Source of the DNA: AG2 sp036493735
GTDB taxonomy: Bacteria > Gemmatimonadota > Gemmatimonadetes > Gemmatimonadales > Gemmatimonadaceae
Assembly (NCBI GenBank): GCA_036493735.1
Contig: DASXPH010000083.1
Coordinates: 36,438-100,437, forward strand
Direction: 5' to 3'
Length of the DNA: 64,000 nucleotides
The position numbers were made by a program, and so were the translations under genes. The notes beneath the pieces were generated by a model. It saw only the letters and a program-made list of their open reading frames with translations. It made no database searches and was not told the origin of the DNA. This document shows, piece by piece, positions 37,201 to 45,741 of the stretch (the stretch's first letter is position 1; each line of letters starts with the position of its first letter).

Positions 37201-37998
37201 GCGAATCGCCAGCAGGACGGCGACGGCCGTCGCCAGTATGAAGAGTACGAATGCCACCGTTGGCCCGACGAGGTGCCAGCGGGCGAACGCGGCGAAGAAC
37301 ACCACGTAGAGCAGCGCGATGCCCGCGGCGTCGAGCGCGTCTGCAGTCCAGGTATAACGACGGGATCCCTTCATCTCGCCGAGAACGAGGCAGATGACGC
37401 CCGCAAGGATGCCGATGGCAAACTGGGTCGGGGGCGTGAGCCAGCCGTGCTCCATGGAGTAGCTGACGAAGAAGCCACCGGCGAGAAAGAGCGCGAGCGA
37501 CGCGACGATCGCGAAAAACTTCACGCCGATGAGTGCTTCCCAATCGAATGATTTCCTGGGAAGCGCCGGCTCCGGCAGGGAGAAGCGCGTGGGCCGGGAG
37601 GGGGGCGGAGGCGGAGCCGGCGGCGGTGTGAATGTCGATCCCCCAGCGAGCGTGCTCGTTACAGGCGCACCCACAGGACGTGCCGGAGGCTCGGCGTGTT
37701 TGACCATCGCCGCGAGCACCGCCGGATCGAGCGGAGTCGCCGGCTCCTCGTTCGGGGCCCGGCTGGGCGCCGCAACGGGCTGGCGTTGGATGACGGGCGG
37801 TTCGTATCGCGGGACCGACTTGGGCTCTGGCCTCGCGACAGTGGACGTCCTTGGCTCCGCTCCCTCCTCGAGGCGCTCCGTCAAACGCTCGATGGTTCGG
37901 CGCAGCTCCTCCGCCCTCCGCTCCAGGCGCCGCACTCGATCGAACGCCTGCACCAGGCCGATGAGAGCAACAAAAACGGCAATCCAGAGGAGGACCAT
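34246..37998 (-). CDS. DUF2339 giant polytopic membrane protein
   Basis: 1250 residues. The first 60 residues have one membrane helix and a coiled coil (RRLERRAEELRRTIERLTERLEEG), followed by a Pro-rich linker to about residue 140. The rest is more than 25 closely packed hydrophobic helices. This is the DUF2339 layout; the family is linked to envelope or sporulation-type processes without a known reaction. ATG 37998 is chosen because GGAG stands five bases upstream; the GTG at 38025 is the alternative. The gene holds four exact octamers (34495, 35028, 35377, 36360), all in the sense direction. Confidence 0.85.
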   Translation of the reverse strand: MVLLWIAVFVALIGLVQAFDRVRRLERRAEELRRTIERLTERLEEGAEPRTSTVARPEPKSVPRYEPPVIQRQPVAAPSRAPNEEPATPLDPAVLAAMVKHAEPPARPVGAPVTSTLAGGSTFTPPPAPPPPPSRPTRFSLPEPALPRKSFDWEALIGVKFFAIVASLALFLAGGFFVSYSMEHGWLTPPTQFAIGILAGVICLVLGEMKGSRRYTWTADALDAAGIALLYVVFFAAFARWHLVGPTVAFVLFILATAVAVLLAIRRASLLIALLGLIGGFASPAIVATGQDNPIGLFGYLLLLNAGLAWVAYKKQWPLLTAISLGLTTFYEWGWVSKFLTAGKIPLAAGIFLIFPILSFVVLALNRPAGDERRTGSTMFAHAARVGAALPLLFSLYLAAVPAYGTRFGILFGFLFCIDVGLFAVALFQGPRLLHVLGAASTLIVFGIWLSGSYQPAAWPGILVAVAAFTLFYLAAPFVPSLAVVRRRVADVDLGPIASRAVLAAPLLLFAFPVLIALEPRTASPALPFTGLLVLLGACAAYAIVRREGIVHFVGAFFAVAAEAIWSAKYLTPERLLPALAIYGVFALFFIGAPVIARRRGAPLAPQSAGAVLSLVSIALLFFLAGGAVAQGALWGIALLLAILTTALFAEASASRMPILAIAGTVLAWLVLAVWWMTAAVSVLLIPALAIVAGYSLLTIAASAWAAQRANGSSDNETQGIFRSGAFVGLVGHLFLLFVAAQPTLSIPPWPLLAVLGILTAAAGVAALYLRRGELFLATVIATPVVVFAWQVNAPAQPWSTVAIGVAAAFVVLAGVWLALSRRAGAEQRHFLLAAAVAGLGAQAIAMVAAGELPAPPMPLLVIAQLVFIVATLGFASLDLARLESITVLAVLPAAGTGYLWMAQHTGASSWSTQLALTTPLYLAFVAYPLVLGRRAGSARAPHIATVLASVLYFFQARSSILDGGYGAWIGALPVAEAALLALVLASLVRLERAGQPRTPAEVSRLAWIAGASLGFVTVAIPLQLERNWITIGWALEGAALAWLYSRIPHKGLLWFTMGLCAAVFVRLAWNPIVGYEPRGELRIWNWYLYTYVVCAAALLVAGRVLLRTDDRLRPTLPRMSSVLPGGTVILLFLLLNIEIADYFATGPMITFDFFSSALAQDLTYTLGWALFAVALLGAGIVSHSKTGRIAAIILLSIAMGKCAFWDIWRLGGLYRVGSLVGIAACALLITVALQKFVLTSRPEPTEATT

Positions 37999-38096
37999 CG
38001 ATGCTCCAGGTGAGGAACTACTCACGTCGGCAATAACCGCGTGTTGGGACGTCCTCTCAAGACGTATCGAGCCTCAACGCGGTCACCGGAGCGGCG

Positions 38097-38429
38097 TTAG
38101 GCGGACGCGACCGTCAGACAATAGTACAAGGACGCGCCCGGGTACTCCGGCGCACGGTCCCACACCGACTGCGCCTTACGAATGCTCTCAACCGTCACCG
38201 CGGCCGCGCGCGGGCCATCCGTCGGAAGCACGAACGACCCGGGATGCCGCAGCGAACGTGTCCGGGTGCCGTCCGGGAAGCGCACCCAACCTTCCCACGC
38301 TTCCAGCCGGCGCCCGCCCTTCCCAAGAAGCTCGATCGCGCGCTCGGCATCGGCAAGGGTGAGGACGATATCTCGCGTGGAGATCGATCGTTGGGCGAGG
38401 TCGTTTGGAAGGAGTTCGAGGTCGCTCAC
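38097..38429 (-). CDS. Small protein resembling Imm40-type immunity proteins
   Basis: 110 residues, soluble, one domain. It has RAIELLGKGGRRLEAWEGWVRFPDG around residues 29-53 and ends YPGASLYYCLTVASA. The WEGW(V/I) plus xDG pattern reminds me of the immunity-protein-40 family, but this match is from memory and weak. There is no toxin gene next to it. The stop TAA is part of a CGTTAGGC octamer (38095-38102). It lies between the DUF2339 gene and the cyanophycin operon, same strand, with gaps of 43 bases or more on either side. Confidence 0.55.
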   Translation of the reverse strand: MSDLELLPNDLAQRSISTRDIVLTLADAERAIELLGKGGRRLEAWEGWVRFPDGTRTRSLRHPGSFVLPTDGPRAAAVTVESIRKAQSVWDRAPEYPGASLYYCLTVASA

Positions 38430-38472
38430 GGACGTACGAGGCAGAAGGTTATGTGTGGCCGTATTGAAGCTA

Positions 38473-39390
38473 TCACGCTCCGCTGTTTACCACTTCGTCG
38501 AGGTCGCGCTTCTCGAGATTCAAATGATATCGAGTACCGACGATGCCGACGCGCAGATGGCTCAACGTGAGCTGTCGGCCCTTCTCGATCCCGTCCGCAT
38601 TGTCGAAGCGGACCGTCTGGCGCCCGTCCACGAAGGTCACGCCGCCGGCGCCGACTACTTCGCCGACGTGGCCGCGGACGACGAGCGCCGTGTCCTCGTC
38701 GATGCCGAGACCTAACAACTCGGTATTCTGCGCGATGACGACGAACAGCCGCTGCAGCCGCCGGCGCTGTTGAAAGTGGGTGTCGACGATCGTCTCGAAG
38801 CCCAGCAATCCGAGACCGGGACCGATGTACTGTTCGACGAGGTTGCCCTCTTCGTCGATCTCGCCGCCGGCCATCGTCAGCTCGGTGAGCGCGGCGGCGC
38901 CCGCGCTCGTCCCACAGATCACGCCCCCGCGCTTGTACAGTTCCTTGATCTCCGTGAGCGTCCACGACCCGCCGAGCGCCGCGACGAGCTTGACCTGATC
39001 GCCGCCGCCGAGGAACACGGCGCGCGCATCGCGAATCATCCCCGCGATCTCGCGATCTCGCTCGTCGCACGCTCGGGAGAAGAGAGGGACCGCGACATTG
39101 GTCGCCCCGGCGCGCCGAAAGTCGGCGCGCCACGCTTGCGCGGCGGGCTCCGGCTCGGCCGAGGCCGTGGTGAGGCCGATGATCCGTGATCCATCGCGTG
39201 CGTCCACGAGGCGGAGAAAGCTCTGGAAGGCCTCGTTATGCGGCTCGATCGCTCCGCCCATGAGCACGAGCGTGCCGCTCGCGCTGTCCGACATCCCGGC
39301 GTGCTCGACGGGTGTGTCTACCCGTGCCGCCGGTGCTTCGTCGAGGGCATCCTCGGTGCGTTGCCGCTGGTGATGCGCGGGGCGGCTCAT
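38473..39390 (-). CDS. cphB: Cyanophycinase (S51 peptidase)
   Basis: Serine exopeptidase that cuts cyanophycin into beta-Asp-Arg dipeptides. 305 residues; the conserved core starts near residue 38 (GTLVLMGGAIEPHN). The nucleophile Ser is in GTSAGAAAL near residue 160; FLGGGDQVK near 125 and VDTHFQQRRR near 203 are family signatures. The first 32 residues are polar and may not be translated, since Met33 is an alternative start, but ATG 39390 overlaps the upstream stop (ATGA). Last gene of the three-gene cyanophycin operon. Confidence 0.93.
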   Translation of the reverse strand: MSRPAHHQRQRTEDALDEAPAARVDTPVEHAGMSDSASGTLVLMGGAIEPHNEAFQSFLRLVDARDGSRIIGLTTASAEPEPAAQAWRADFRRAGATNVAVPLFSRACDERDREIAGMIRDARAVFLGGGDQVKLVAALGGSWTLTEIKELYKRGGVICGTSAGAAALTELTMAGGEIDEEGNLVEQYIGPGLGLLGFETIVDTHFQQRRRLQRLFVVIAQNTELLGLGIDEDTALVVRGHVGEVVGAGGVTFVDGRQTVRFDNADGIEKGRQLTLSHLRVGIVGTRYHLNLEKRDLDEVVNSGA

Positions 39391-40451
39391 TGGTGAACCT
39401 CCGCCGTGCGGATAACAAATGCCGCAAGCGCGGCGGCTACCTGCGACGACGCGGGTTGATCATCGCGAAGCACGCGGACACACTCCGCGTCGTCACAGTG
39501 CTCGACCCAGATCACTCCATCGCGAACCCGCCCGAACGCGGTGGCCAGCTCCAGTGCGTCGGCGGGAATCGTGTTGCTCGCGGTAAATACCGCAACGCGG
39601 CATCCCGCCTCGCGCGCTTCGTCCTGAAGCTCCATCGCGTCTGCGGGGCAGACGACGAAGTCGTGGCGTGGCACCGCGTCGATCAGCGTGGCGAGCAGTC
39701 GCCGCGCGCGCTCGGGATCCCGGTAGCGCGTGGGCACATCGGTGATCGCGGTGTCGAGTACGATGGCGATCCGCGAGCGGGCGTACGGCAGGCCGGCGTA
39801 GAGAACGAACGCCGGCGCGACGTCGATTATTAGATGCTCATCATCCTCGGGGCCGAGTACGTCGTGGAGGAGCGCGACACATTCGGCGCGTCCGGCGCCT
39901 CCGGTCACGCCGGCGAGGACATGCTGAGCGACGGGCGGGGCATCGGGCGTGTTGGCGAGGGCGGCGAGCTCGCGCACCGCGAGCGCGACGTGCGAGGGTT
40001 GAAGCGATCCGGCGAAGGCCCGCTGCACCGTTTCCAGCGCGAGGGCCGCGGCGCGAAGGCCCACCTGCTCGTGACGGTGCTCGAACACAATCGTGTACTC
40101 GCCCTCGACATCGCCGCCGCGGGTTCGGCCGAAGCCGACGTCATGGCCGATCATCGTCTGGAGCTCGAGGGCGACGTGCTCCATGATGTGTGGCGCGTAG
40201 GTGCCGCGGCGCAACCGAATGATGAAGCCCCCCGGCTCGCCTATCGAGCATTCGTGCTCGGTGAGTCCCGGCAGCGCGGCGACGAGCCGCTGCGTCACTC
40301 CCGCCACGTCCGCGGACGAGATCTGGTCATACGCGCCGACGGCCACGTCCATGCGCGTCACCGGCCGCGTCGACCAGAAGTTGGCGCCGCGCGTCGCGTG
40401 GAGCGTCGTTAGGCGAATCTCGGTCGTGGGAGACGGCTCGCCGGCGGTCAC
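39387..40451 (-). CDS. Truncated, catalytically degenerate cyanophycin-synthetase paralogue
   Basis: 354 residues. Residues 1-160 match the CphA N-domain of its neighbour point for point (RGANFWSTRP against RGPNYWRLAP; IMEHVALELQTMIGHDVGFGRT against ILEHVALELQTLAGSDVSFGRV). The ATP-grasp domain is missing. The remainder (about 170-354) resembles a Mur-ligase-like domain, but the P-loop VTGTNGKTTT of CphA has become VTGGAGRAE, so ATP binding is unlikely. It is sandwiched between cphA and cphB with four-base overlaps on both sides (GTG start). A structural partner, primer holder or regulator of CphA is plausible; nothing proves it. Confidence 0.8.
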   Translation of the reverse strand: MTAGEPSPTTEIRLTTLHATRGANFWSTRPVTRMDVAVGAYDQISSADVAGVTQRLVAALPGLTEHECSIGEPGGFIIRLRRGTYAPHIMEHVALELQTMIGHDVGFGRTRGGDVEGEYTIVFEHRHEQVGLRAAALALETVQRAFAGSLQPSHVALAVRELAALANTPDAPPVAQHVLAGVTGGAGRAECVALLHDVLGPEDDEHLIIDVAPAFVLYAGLPYARSRIAIVLDTAITDVPTRYRDPERARRLLATLIDAVPRHDFVVCPADAMELQDEAREAGCRVAVFTASNTIPADALELATAFGRVRDGVIWVEHCDDAECVRVLRDDQPASSQVAAALAAFVIRTAEVHQ

Positions 40452-43123
40452 AGTGTATCCCCGTCCCGTTCGTCGCTGACGCGCTCGCGGACCAGCGCGA
40501 GCGTCTTCGGCACCTTGTCGGCGAGAACGAACAAGAGGTCGTCCTCGCCCACCATGTCGATGGCTTTGTTCACCGCGTCTGCCTCGCTCGGGATGTAGAC
40601 GATCCTGTCGCTTGGCAGCCCAGCCGAACGAAGCCCGTCGGAGAGGAGATCCGCTACTTCTCCCGGGTCGCGGCCGCGCAGATCGACGTCCTCCTTCACG
40701 ATCGCGAAGTCGAGGTGCGCACCCGCCGCCGCCGTGCGCCCCACGGCCCGGATGTCCTCGTCGCGCCGATCACCGGGCGCGGCGATGACGCCGATGCGAC
40801 GCCGCGCCGGAAAGTGCGACACCAGCTCCATCAGCCCCTCGACGGCCGCCTCGTTGTGTGCGTAATCCACGAGCACGCGACCGCCGTTCCGGAGCCGAAT
40901 CACGTTCAGGCGGCCCGGCGTGAGTGACGGGGATGGGAAGAAGGAGAGCAGCCCGGCGCGAATGTCGTCGTATCGCATGCCCTGCACGTACGCCGATGCA
41001 ATTGCCGCGAGGATGTTCTGGCGCTGGAAGCGCGCCGCGCCGCCGAGGGTGAGCGGGACCTCGCGCTCGCTGGCGATGGGTATGCGGAGCTTGCCGCGCC
41101 TGACGACGAAGCTGCCCGCTTCCATCCGCGCCGCGATACCGCCGCGCGCGATGTGATCCTCCAGCGCGGCGTTCTCGCCGTCGTCGGCGGCGGAGAAAAG
41201 CACGACATCAGCGCTCGTCTTCTCGCGCATAGCATAGACGAGCGGGTCGTCGGCGTTGAGTACTGTGTGTCCCTCGCGCTTCACCACGACAGCGATGACG
41301 CTCTTCACGTCCGCGAGCTGCTCGATGGTATTGATGCCGCGCAAACCCAGATGGTCACCCGACACGTTGAGCACGACCCCAACATCACTTTCCTCGAAGC
41401 CGAGTCCAGCGCGGAGAATACCACCACGCGCCGTCTCGAGCACGGCGACGTCGATCGTTGGATTGGAGAGAATGATGTTCGCCGCGAACGGACCCGTCAT
41501 GTCACCTTCCATCACCATCCGGTTCTGGACATAGACGCCGTCGGTCGTCGTGAAGCCGACGCGCCGGCCCATGTTGCGGAAGAGATGGGCGATGAGCCTG
41601 ACGGTGGTGGTCTTGCCGTTGGTACCGGTGACGGCGATGATCGGGATGGTCGGCTCGCTGCCGGGCGGATACAGCATGTCCAGGATCGGCGCGCCGACGT
41701 TGCGCGGTTTGCCTTCTGTCGGATGCGTGTGCATCCGGATGCCGGGTGCCGCGTTGACCTCGAGGATGACGGCGTCGTTCTCACGGAAGGGAACGGAGAT
41801 GTCCTGCGTGAGGACGTCGATTCCGCAGATGTCGAGGCCGACGATGCCGGCGGCCATCTCACACGCGGTGACATTGTCCGGGTGCATCTCATCGGATCGG
41901 TCGATCGACGTGCCGCCGGTGGAGAGGTTGGCCGTGCCGCGAAGGAACACTTGCTCGTTAGGCGACAGCACCGTGTCGAGTGTCCGGCCGCTGCGCGCAA
42001 GGAACTGCGTCGTGCTCTCGTCCATCGGCAGCCGCGTGAGAATCTTCGTATGGCCGACGCCACGCCGTGGATCCCGGTTCGCTTCCTCGATCAATTCGCG
42101 AATGGTGCGCTGTCCATCGCCGACGACGTTCGCTGGTACGCGCTCGGCACACGCCACGACTTTGCCGTTGACCACAAGCACGCGGTGGTCGAACCCGTCG
42201 TAATGGTGCTCGACGACCACTCGATCCGAGACGGCGTGCGCCGCCTCCCATGCCGCGCGCACCGTCGGCTCGTCCTCGAGCCGGCCGCTGATGCCGCGAC
42301 CGTGACTCGCGTCCACGGGCTTCAGAATCACCGGAAACCCGATCTCCTCGGCGATCTCCACGGCCTCGTCGGGCGTGCGCGCCGTCTCGCCGCGGGGGAC
42401 GGGAAGGCCGACGTTGCTGAGAACGCGCTTGGTGTCTTCCTTGTCCTGGGCGATCTCGACGCCAATGGCGCTGGTGAAATCGGTCATCGTCGCCTGGATG
42501 CGCCGTAGGTTCCGTCCGTGGCCGAGCTGGACGAGCGATCCCGAGTTGAGTCGCCTAACGGGAATGCCGCGCCGGCGCGCTTCCTCGACGATCGCTGCCG
42601 TAGACGGACCCAGACGCACCGTCTCGTAGAGGTCCTGCAGCCGCTCGGCGAGCCCGCGTACGTCGAATGGCTCCCCGGCGAGACAGGCCTGAATGAGCTC
42701 GGCGCCCTCACGCACGCTCTCGAGCCCCACCTCTTCTTCGTCGTAAGCGACGATGACCCACCACACCCCTTCGTCGCCGGACGGAACGACGCGACCGAAG
42801 CTGACGTCGCTGCCGGCGAGTGTCTGCAACTCCAGGGCGACGTGCTCGAGGATGTGCGGCCAGTGCGTGCCTTCTCGCAGTCGCTCAACGAAGCCGCCGG
42901 CCGTGCCGCGACTGCAAGGATGATCGCGCAGGGATGGAAGGGCCCCGATCAGTCGGTCGCAGAATCCAGGTACGTCGACCGACGTGATCTCCTCGAGCTC
43001 TCCGAGTCTGACGTCACAGGCGATGACGGGAGCGAGGCGCCAATAATTCGGCCCCCGCAACGCGCGAATACGACTGACGCGTAAGGCGGACGGCGCTGGA
43101 ATGCGCGAAAGGGTCTGCGACAC
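40448..43123 (-). CDS. cphA: Cyanophycin synthetase
   Basis: Makes the Asp/Arg storage polymer from amino acids and ATP. 891 residues in three domains: N-domain to about 165 (RALRGPNYWRL near residue 19); ATP-grasp domain about 215-480 (VILKPVDASHGRGISG, then DICGIDVLTQDI and VILEVNAAPGIRMHTHP); Mur-ligase-like domain from about 490 (VTGTNGKTTTVRL) with DYAHNEAAVEGL near 760. GTG 43123 gives a normal length. The longer frame to 43237 runs into the palindromic spacer and is rejected. Octamers at 41956 and 42553. Confidence 0.94.
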   Translation of the reverse strand: MSQTLSRIPAPSALRVSRIRALRGPNYWRLAPVIACDVRLGELEEITSVDVPGFCDRLIGALPSLRDHPCSRGTAGGFVERLREGTHWPHILEHVALELQTLAGSDVSFGRVVPSGDEGVWWVIVAYDEEEVGLESVREGAELIQACLAGEPFDVRGLAERLQDLYETVRLGPSTAAIVEEARRRGIPVRRLNSGSLVQLGHGRNLRRIQATMTDFTSAIGVEIAQDKEDTKRVLSNVGLPVPRGETARTPDEAVEIAEEIGFPVILKPVDASHGRGISGRLEDEPTVRAAWEAAHAVSDRVVVEHHYDGFDHRVLVVNGKVVACAERVPANVVGDGQRTIRELIEEANRDPRRGVGHTKILTRLPMDESTTQFLARSGRTLDTVLSPNEQVFLRGTANLSTGGTSIDRSDEMHPDNVTACEMAAGIVGLDICGIDVLTQDISVPFRENDAVILEVNAAPGIRMHTHPTEGKPRNVGAPILDMLYPPGSEPTIPIIAVTGTNGKTTTVRLIAHLFRNMGRRVGFTTTDGVYVQNRMVMEGDMTGPFAANIILSNPTIDVAVLETARGGILRAGLGFEESDVGVVLNVSGDHLGLRGINTIEQLADVKSVIAVVVKREGHTVLNADDPLVYAMREKTSADVVLFSAADDGENAALEDHIARGGIAARMEAGSFVVRRGKLRIPIASEREVPLTLGGAARFQRQNILAAIASAYVQGMRYDDIRAGLLSFFPSPSLTPGRLNVIRLRNGGRVLVDYAHNEAAVEGLMELVSHFPARRRIGVIAAPGDRRDEDIRAVGRTAAAGAHLDFAIVKEDVDLRGRDPGEVADLLSDGLRSAGLPSDRIVYIPSEADAVNKAIDMVGEDDLLFVLADKVPKTLALVRERVSDERDGDTL

Positions 43124-43185
43124 GAACGGATGGTGGCGGTTTGATTTACCACGCCGGAGGGCAAGGGCTGTACCGAGGCTGGTTG

Positions 43186-43312
43186 GGGGTAGACGGCAGA
43201 GCGTAGAGGGCGGAACGGGATCGACGGCCGGCGGCAAAGCCGTCCGGCCTTCCTCGTCACAACCCTAATGCCCTCTACCCTCTGCCCTCTACCAGGAGGG
43301 TGACTACCCCCT
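43186..43312. repeat. Long imperfect hairpin of AGAGGGT-type words
   Basis: The 234-base gap between divergent cphA and the diguanylate cyclase is mostly one palindrome. Outer arm GGGGGTAG (43186-43193) pairs with CTACCCCC (43305-43312). GTAGAGGGC (43204-43212) pairs with either of two GCCCTCTAC copies (43271-43279, 43285-43293). The core GGCCGGCGGC-AAA-GCCGTCCGGCC (43227-43250) looks like an intrinsic terminator stem but no gene ends here, so a termination role is not obvious. See the family of similar spacers at 45514, 48181, 50881 and 63594. Confidence 0.8.
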
Positions 43313-43357
43313 TCAGGCACTCGTCTTACATGTGACTCCCGCCCTCCCGCTCCCAGC

Positions 43358-44626
43358 TTGAACTCGACCAGTCAATCACGAGCCAGCGTCAACGCCGAGG
43401 TGCTGCTCTGGCAGAGCCGCGTGCGTATGATCGTCGCGCTCCTCGCGGGGGGCGCCGAGTTCGTTCTACAGCAGCATCGGATTCTGCAGGGAAACGCGCT
43501 CTACCTGCTCGAGGGAGTCTGCGGCTATATCGCCGTCGTCACGGCGGTCGCGCTGTTCGTGCAGAAAACCGGGCGTGCGCCGAACTGGTCGGTCGCGGTC
43601 ACCGTCATCGCCGACATTCTGTTCATCTTCGGCTCGACGCTGGTTTCATCGCCGCCGTATTACTACGACCGGATCCTCATCTTCTCGTTCCTCGTCCTGC
43701 ATCTCACCGAGACCTACTTCGGCCCGGGGCAGGCGGCGTTCGCGGCGGGGCTCGTCGTCACGGGCTACCTGTACACCGTGCACGTGATGATCGGACGCGG
43801 CGCGCGATTGATCTGGTCCGAGGAGCTCTGGTCGGTCGGCGTGTTCGCACTCGCCGCCGGCGTGTTCGTGCTGCAGTACGGCAGCTTCCGCAAACGCCTC
43901 AACAACATCGTCACCTTGTTCGAGCGCGTCGAGGAAGGTGACTTCGAAGGCGAGTACGACACCTCGGCGGACGGCCGGCCGGACGTCGTCACCGTCGTCG
44001 GCCGCGTGTACAATCGCGTGCGACTGCAGTTGATGGAGATGGTGCAGACGGATCCGCTCACCGGCTGCATGAACCGCCGCGGCTTCGAGCAGGCACTCGT
44101 TCGCGAGATGGCGCGCTCGATGCGCGCCGGGAGCGAGGTGTCGCTCCTGGCGCTGGACCTCGATCACTTCAAGCAGATCAACGATACGCGCGGACACGTC
44201 TTCGGCGACGCGGTCCTCCGCGACGTCGGGACGCTCCTGCGTCAGAGCGCGCGCGCGGGCGACATCGTCGCCCGAACCGGCGGTGAGGAGTTCTCGATTC
44301 TTCTCCCCGATACACCGGGCAACGGCGCGTTCCACTTCGCCAATCGCCTCTGCGACTCGCTCCGGGATCACATCTTCCGCGTGAACACCAAGGAGCTGCG
44401 CCTAACGATCAGCATCGGCGTCGTCTCCACCGACGGCGATCGTCCGCTCGTCGCCGAGAAGGGAAAGAGCCTCGCCGAGGAGATGAAGATCCGCGCCGAC
44501 GAGGCGCTCTATGCGGCGAAGCGAACGGGGCGCGATCGCGTGCGGGCGTGGTCGGAGGCAGTCAGCATGCGGTCCGGCGAGATGCCGAAAGTGATGGCGG
44601 AGTTGTTACGCGAGGGCAAAGAGTAA
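43358..44626 (+). CDS. Membrane diguanylate cyclase
   Basis: 422 residues. The N-terminal half has about six membrane helices (MASE-like sensor without a recognised family), then a short linker and a GGDEF domain (about 230-400): DPLTGCMNRRGFEQAL, LDLDHFKQINDTRGHVFGD, and the active-site GGEEF near residue 308. The RAGD five residues before GGEEF is a complete RxxD inhibitory site, so the enzyme should be active and product-inhibited. The start is a TTG at 43358; no better ATG exists in frame upstream. The octamer at 44400 is on the opposite strand. Confidence 0.9.
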   Translation: MNSTSQSRASVNAEVLLWQSRVRMIVALLAGGAEFVLQQHRILQGNALYLLEGVCGYIAVVTAVALFVQKTGRAPNWSVAVTVIADILFIFGSTLVSSPPYYYDRILIFSFLVLHLTETYFGPGQAAFAAGLVVTGYLYTVHVMIGRGARLIWSEELWSVGVFALAAGVFVLQYGSFRKRLNNIVTLFERVEEGDFEGEYDTSADGRPDVVTVVGRVYNRVRLQLMEMVQTDPLTGCMNRRGFEQALVREMARSMRAGSEVSLLALDLDHFKQINDTRGHVFGDAVLRDVGTLLRQSARAGDIVARTGGEEFSILLPDTPGNGAFHFANRLCDSLRDHIFRVNTKELRLTISIGVVSTDGDRPLVAEKGKSLAEEMKIRADEALYAAKRTGRDRVRAWSEAVSMRSGEMPKVMAELLREGKE

Positions 44627-44694
44627 CGTCCTGCCGGTTGCTAAGAGCTTGCTCTCCAATGAATATCTAGGGTCGACCGAAGGAGAGAGGTCAC

Positions 44695-45501
44695 ATGTCG
44701 ATCCAGAACACTCTCACGCTCATCGGGGCGGCCGTCATTCTCGGGGCGTGCTCGGAGTCGCCAACCTCGCCATCCTCGAGCGTGCCCGATGTCGCGGCGC
44801 TGCTGGCGGAGATGAATCCGGCGAGCGTGACCGCAGCGGCGGATCTCTCGGGAGCACCCGTGGGCGGGGACTTCAACCGGCTGCCAGGTGCTGACCCGAT
44901 TAACTGCACCTACTCGGCAGCGTCCGGCTGGTTCCTATGCCAGGTGGTCACGATCAATGGGCTGACGTTCAGCGAGAAGTATCGGCTCATCGACGCGGCG
45001 GGCAACTCGCAGTCCAGGCCCGACGCCCAGACGTCGGCGCTGGAAACGCAGACGAGCCTCACCGGGACGTTGAGCAGCAGCAGCGTTGACGGATCAACTC
45101 CGGTAGCCTCGACGTATACACTCAACAGCACTTCCGATCAGACCCTCAGCGGCATCCGAAGCGATAAGCATACGCTCAATGGTACATCGCTGACAAAGAT
45201 CAAGGGCACGGCGCAGATTGGCACCACGACGCTCACGATCGATGACGCCGTGAATGAGACGACCAACGACCTGGTGCTACCCAACGCCAGGCTCGGCCAA
45301 AAATGGCCGCAGTCCGGGACGATCGTCATCGAGTCGTCGTCGTCCAATCCGGGCGATCCAACTCTCACCAGTGATTCGCGCGCCGTCATCACGTTCAACG
45401 GCACGAGCGTCGTGAAGATGACCATCACGTTGGGCGCGAACACGATAACATGGTGCTTCGATCTCGCCTCGCCGTCCGCGGCTCCGATGAGTTGTAGCTG
45501 A
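44695..45501 (+). CDS. Secreted lipoprotein, unknown function
   Basis: 268 residues, with a lipoprotein signal (MSIQNTLTLIGAAVILGAC, lipid Cys at about 19) followed by Ser/Pro-rich SESPTSPSSS. The mature part is beta-rich, with many Ser/Thr and four Cys that may form two disulfides (CTYSAASGWFLC near residue 71; CFDL...SCS at the end). I do not recognise a family. GGAGAGAG stands before the ATG. It stands alone, with a terminator-like palindrome after it. Confidence 0.7.
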   Translation: MSIQNTLTLIGAAVILGACSESPTSPSSSVPDVAALLAEMNPASVTAAADLSGAPVGGDFNRLPGADPINCTYSAASGWFLCQVVTINGLTFSEKYRLIDAAGNSQSRPDAQTSALETQTSLTGTLSSSSVDGSTPVASTYTLNSTSDQTLSGIRSDKHTLNGTSLTKIKGTAQIGTTTLTIDDAVNETTNDLVLPNARLGQKWPQSGTIVIESSSSNPGDPTLTSDSRAVITFNGTSVVKMTITLGANTITWCFDLASPSAAPMSCS

Positions 45502-45513
45502 TCGTGGTGGCTA

Positions 45514-45614
45514 GTGGCTGGTGATTGGTGTAGTGATTCGGAATGATCGGCGAGCTTTGCTCGCCGCTTCATTTTTCACCAGCCACCAGCCACCAATCAC
45601 CAAGCACCAGCCAC
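45514..45614. terminator. Palindromic spacer with terminator core
   Basis: Core stem CGGCGAGC-TTT-GCTCGCCG (45548-45566) followed by CTTCATTTTT is a convincing rho-independent terminator for the lipoprotein gene ending at 45501. It is enclosed by longer arms of related words: GTGGCTGGTGATTGGTG (45514-45530) against CACCAATCACCA and CACCAGCCAC (45583-45614). The arms contain GTGGCT/GTGATT word variants rather than a fixed sequence. The remaining gap to 45741 holds nothing else that I can identify. Confidence 0.8.
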
Positions 45615-45741
45615 GGTTATCGTGCTCCAAATCACTTAACCCCCGGCGAGACCTTCGCCCGGCGCCAATCGTCATCCCCGAGGAGTAGCGGGCTCTGCCC
45701 GCCCTGGCTGAGTCACAGTCATCACCTCGAGGTTTCCGATC

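Noticed and set aside
35626..37551. 641-codon plus-strand frame inside DUF2339
   Set aside because: Asp/Glu/Arg-rich antisense shadow of a membrane protein; no start signal or domain.
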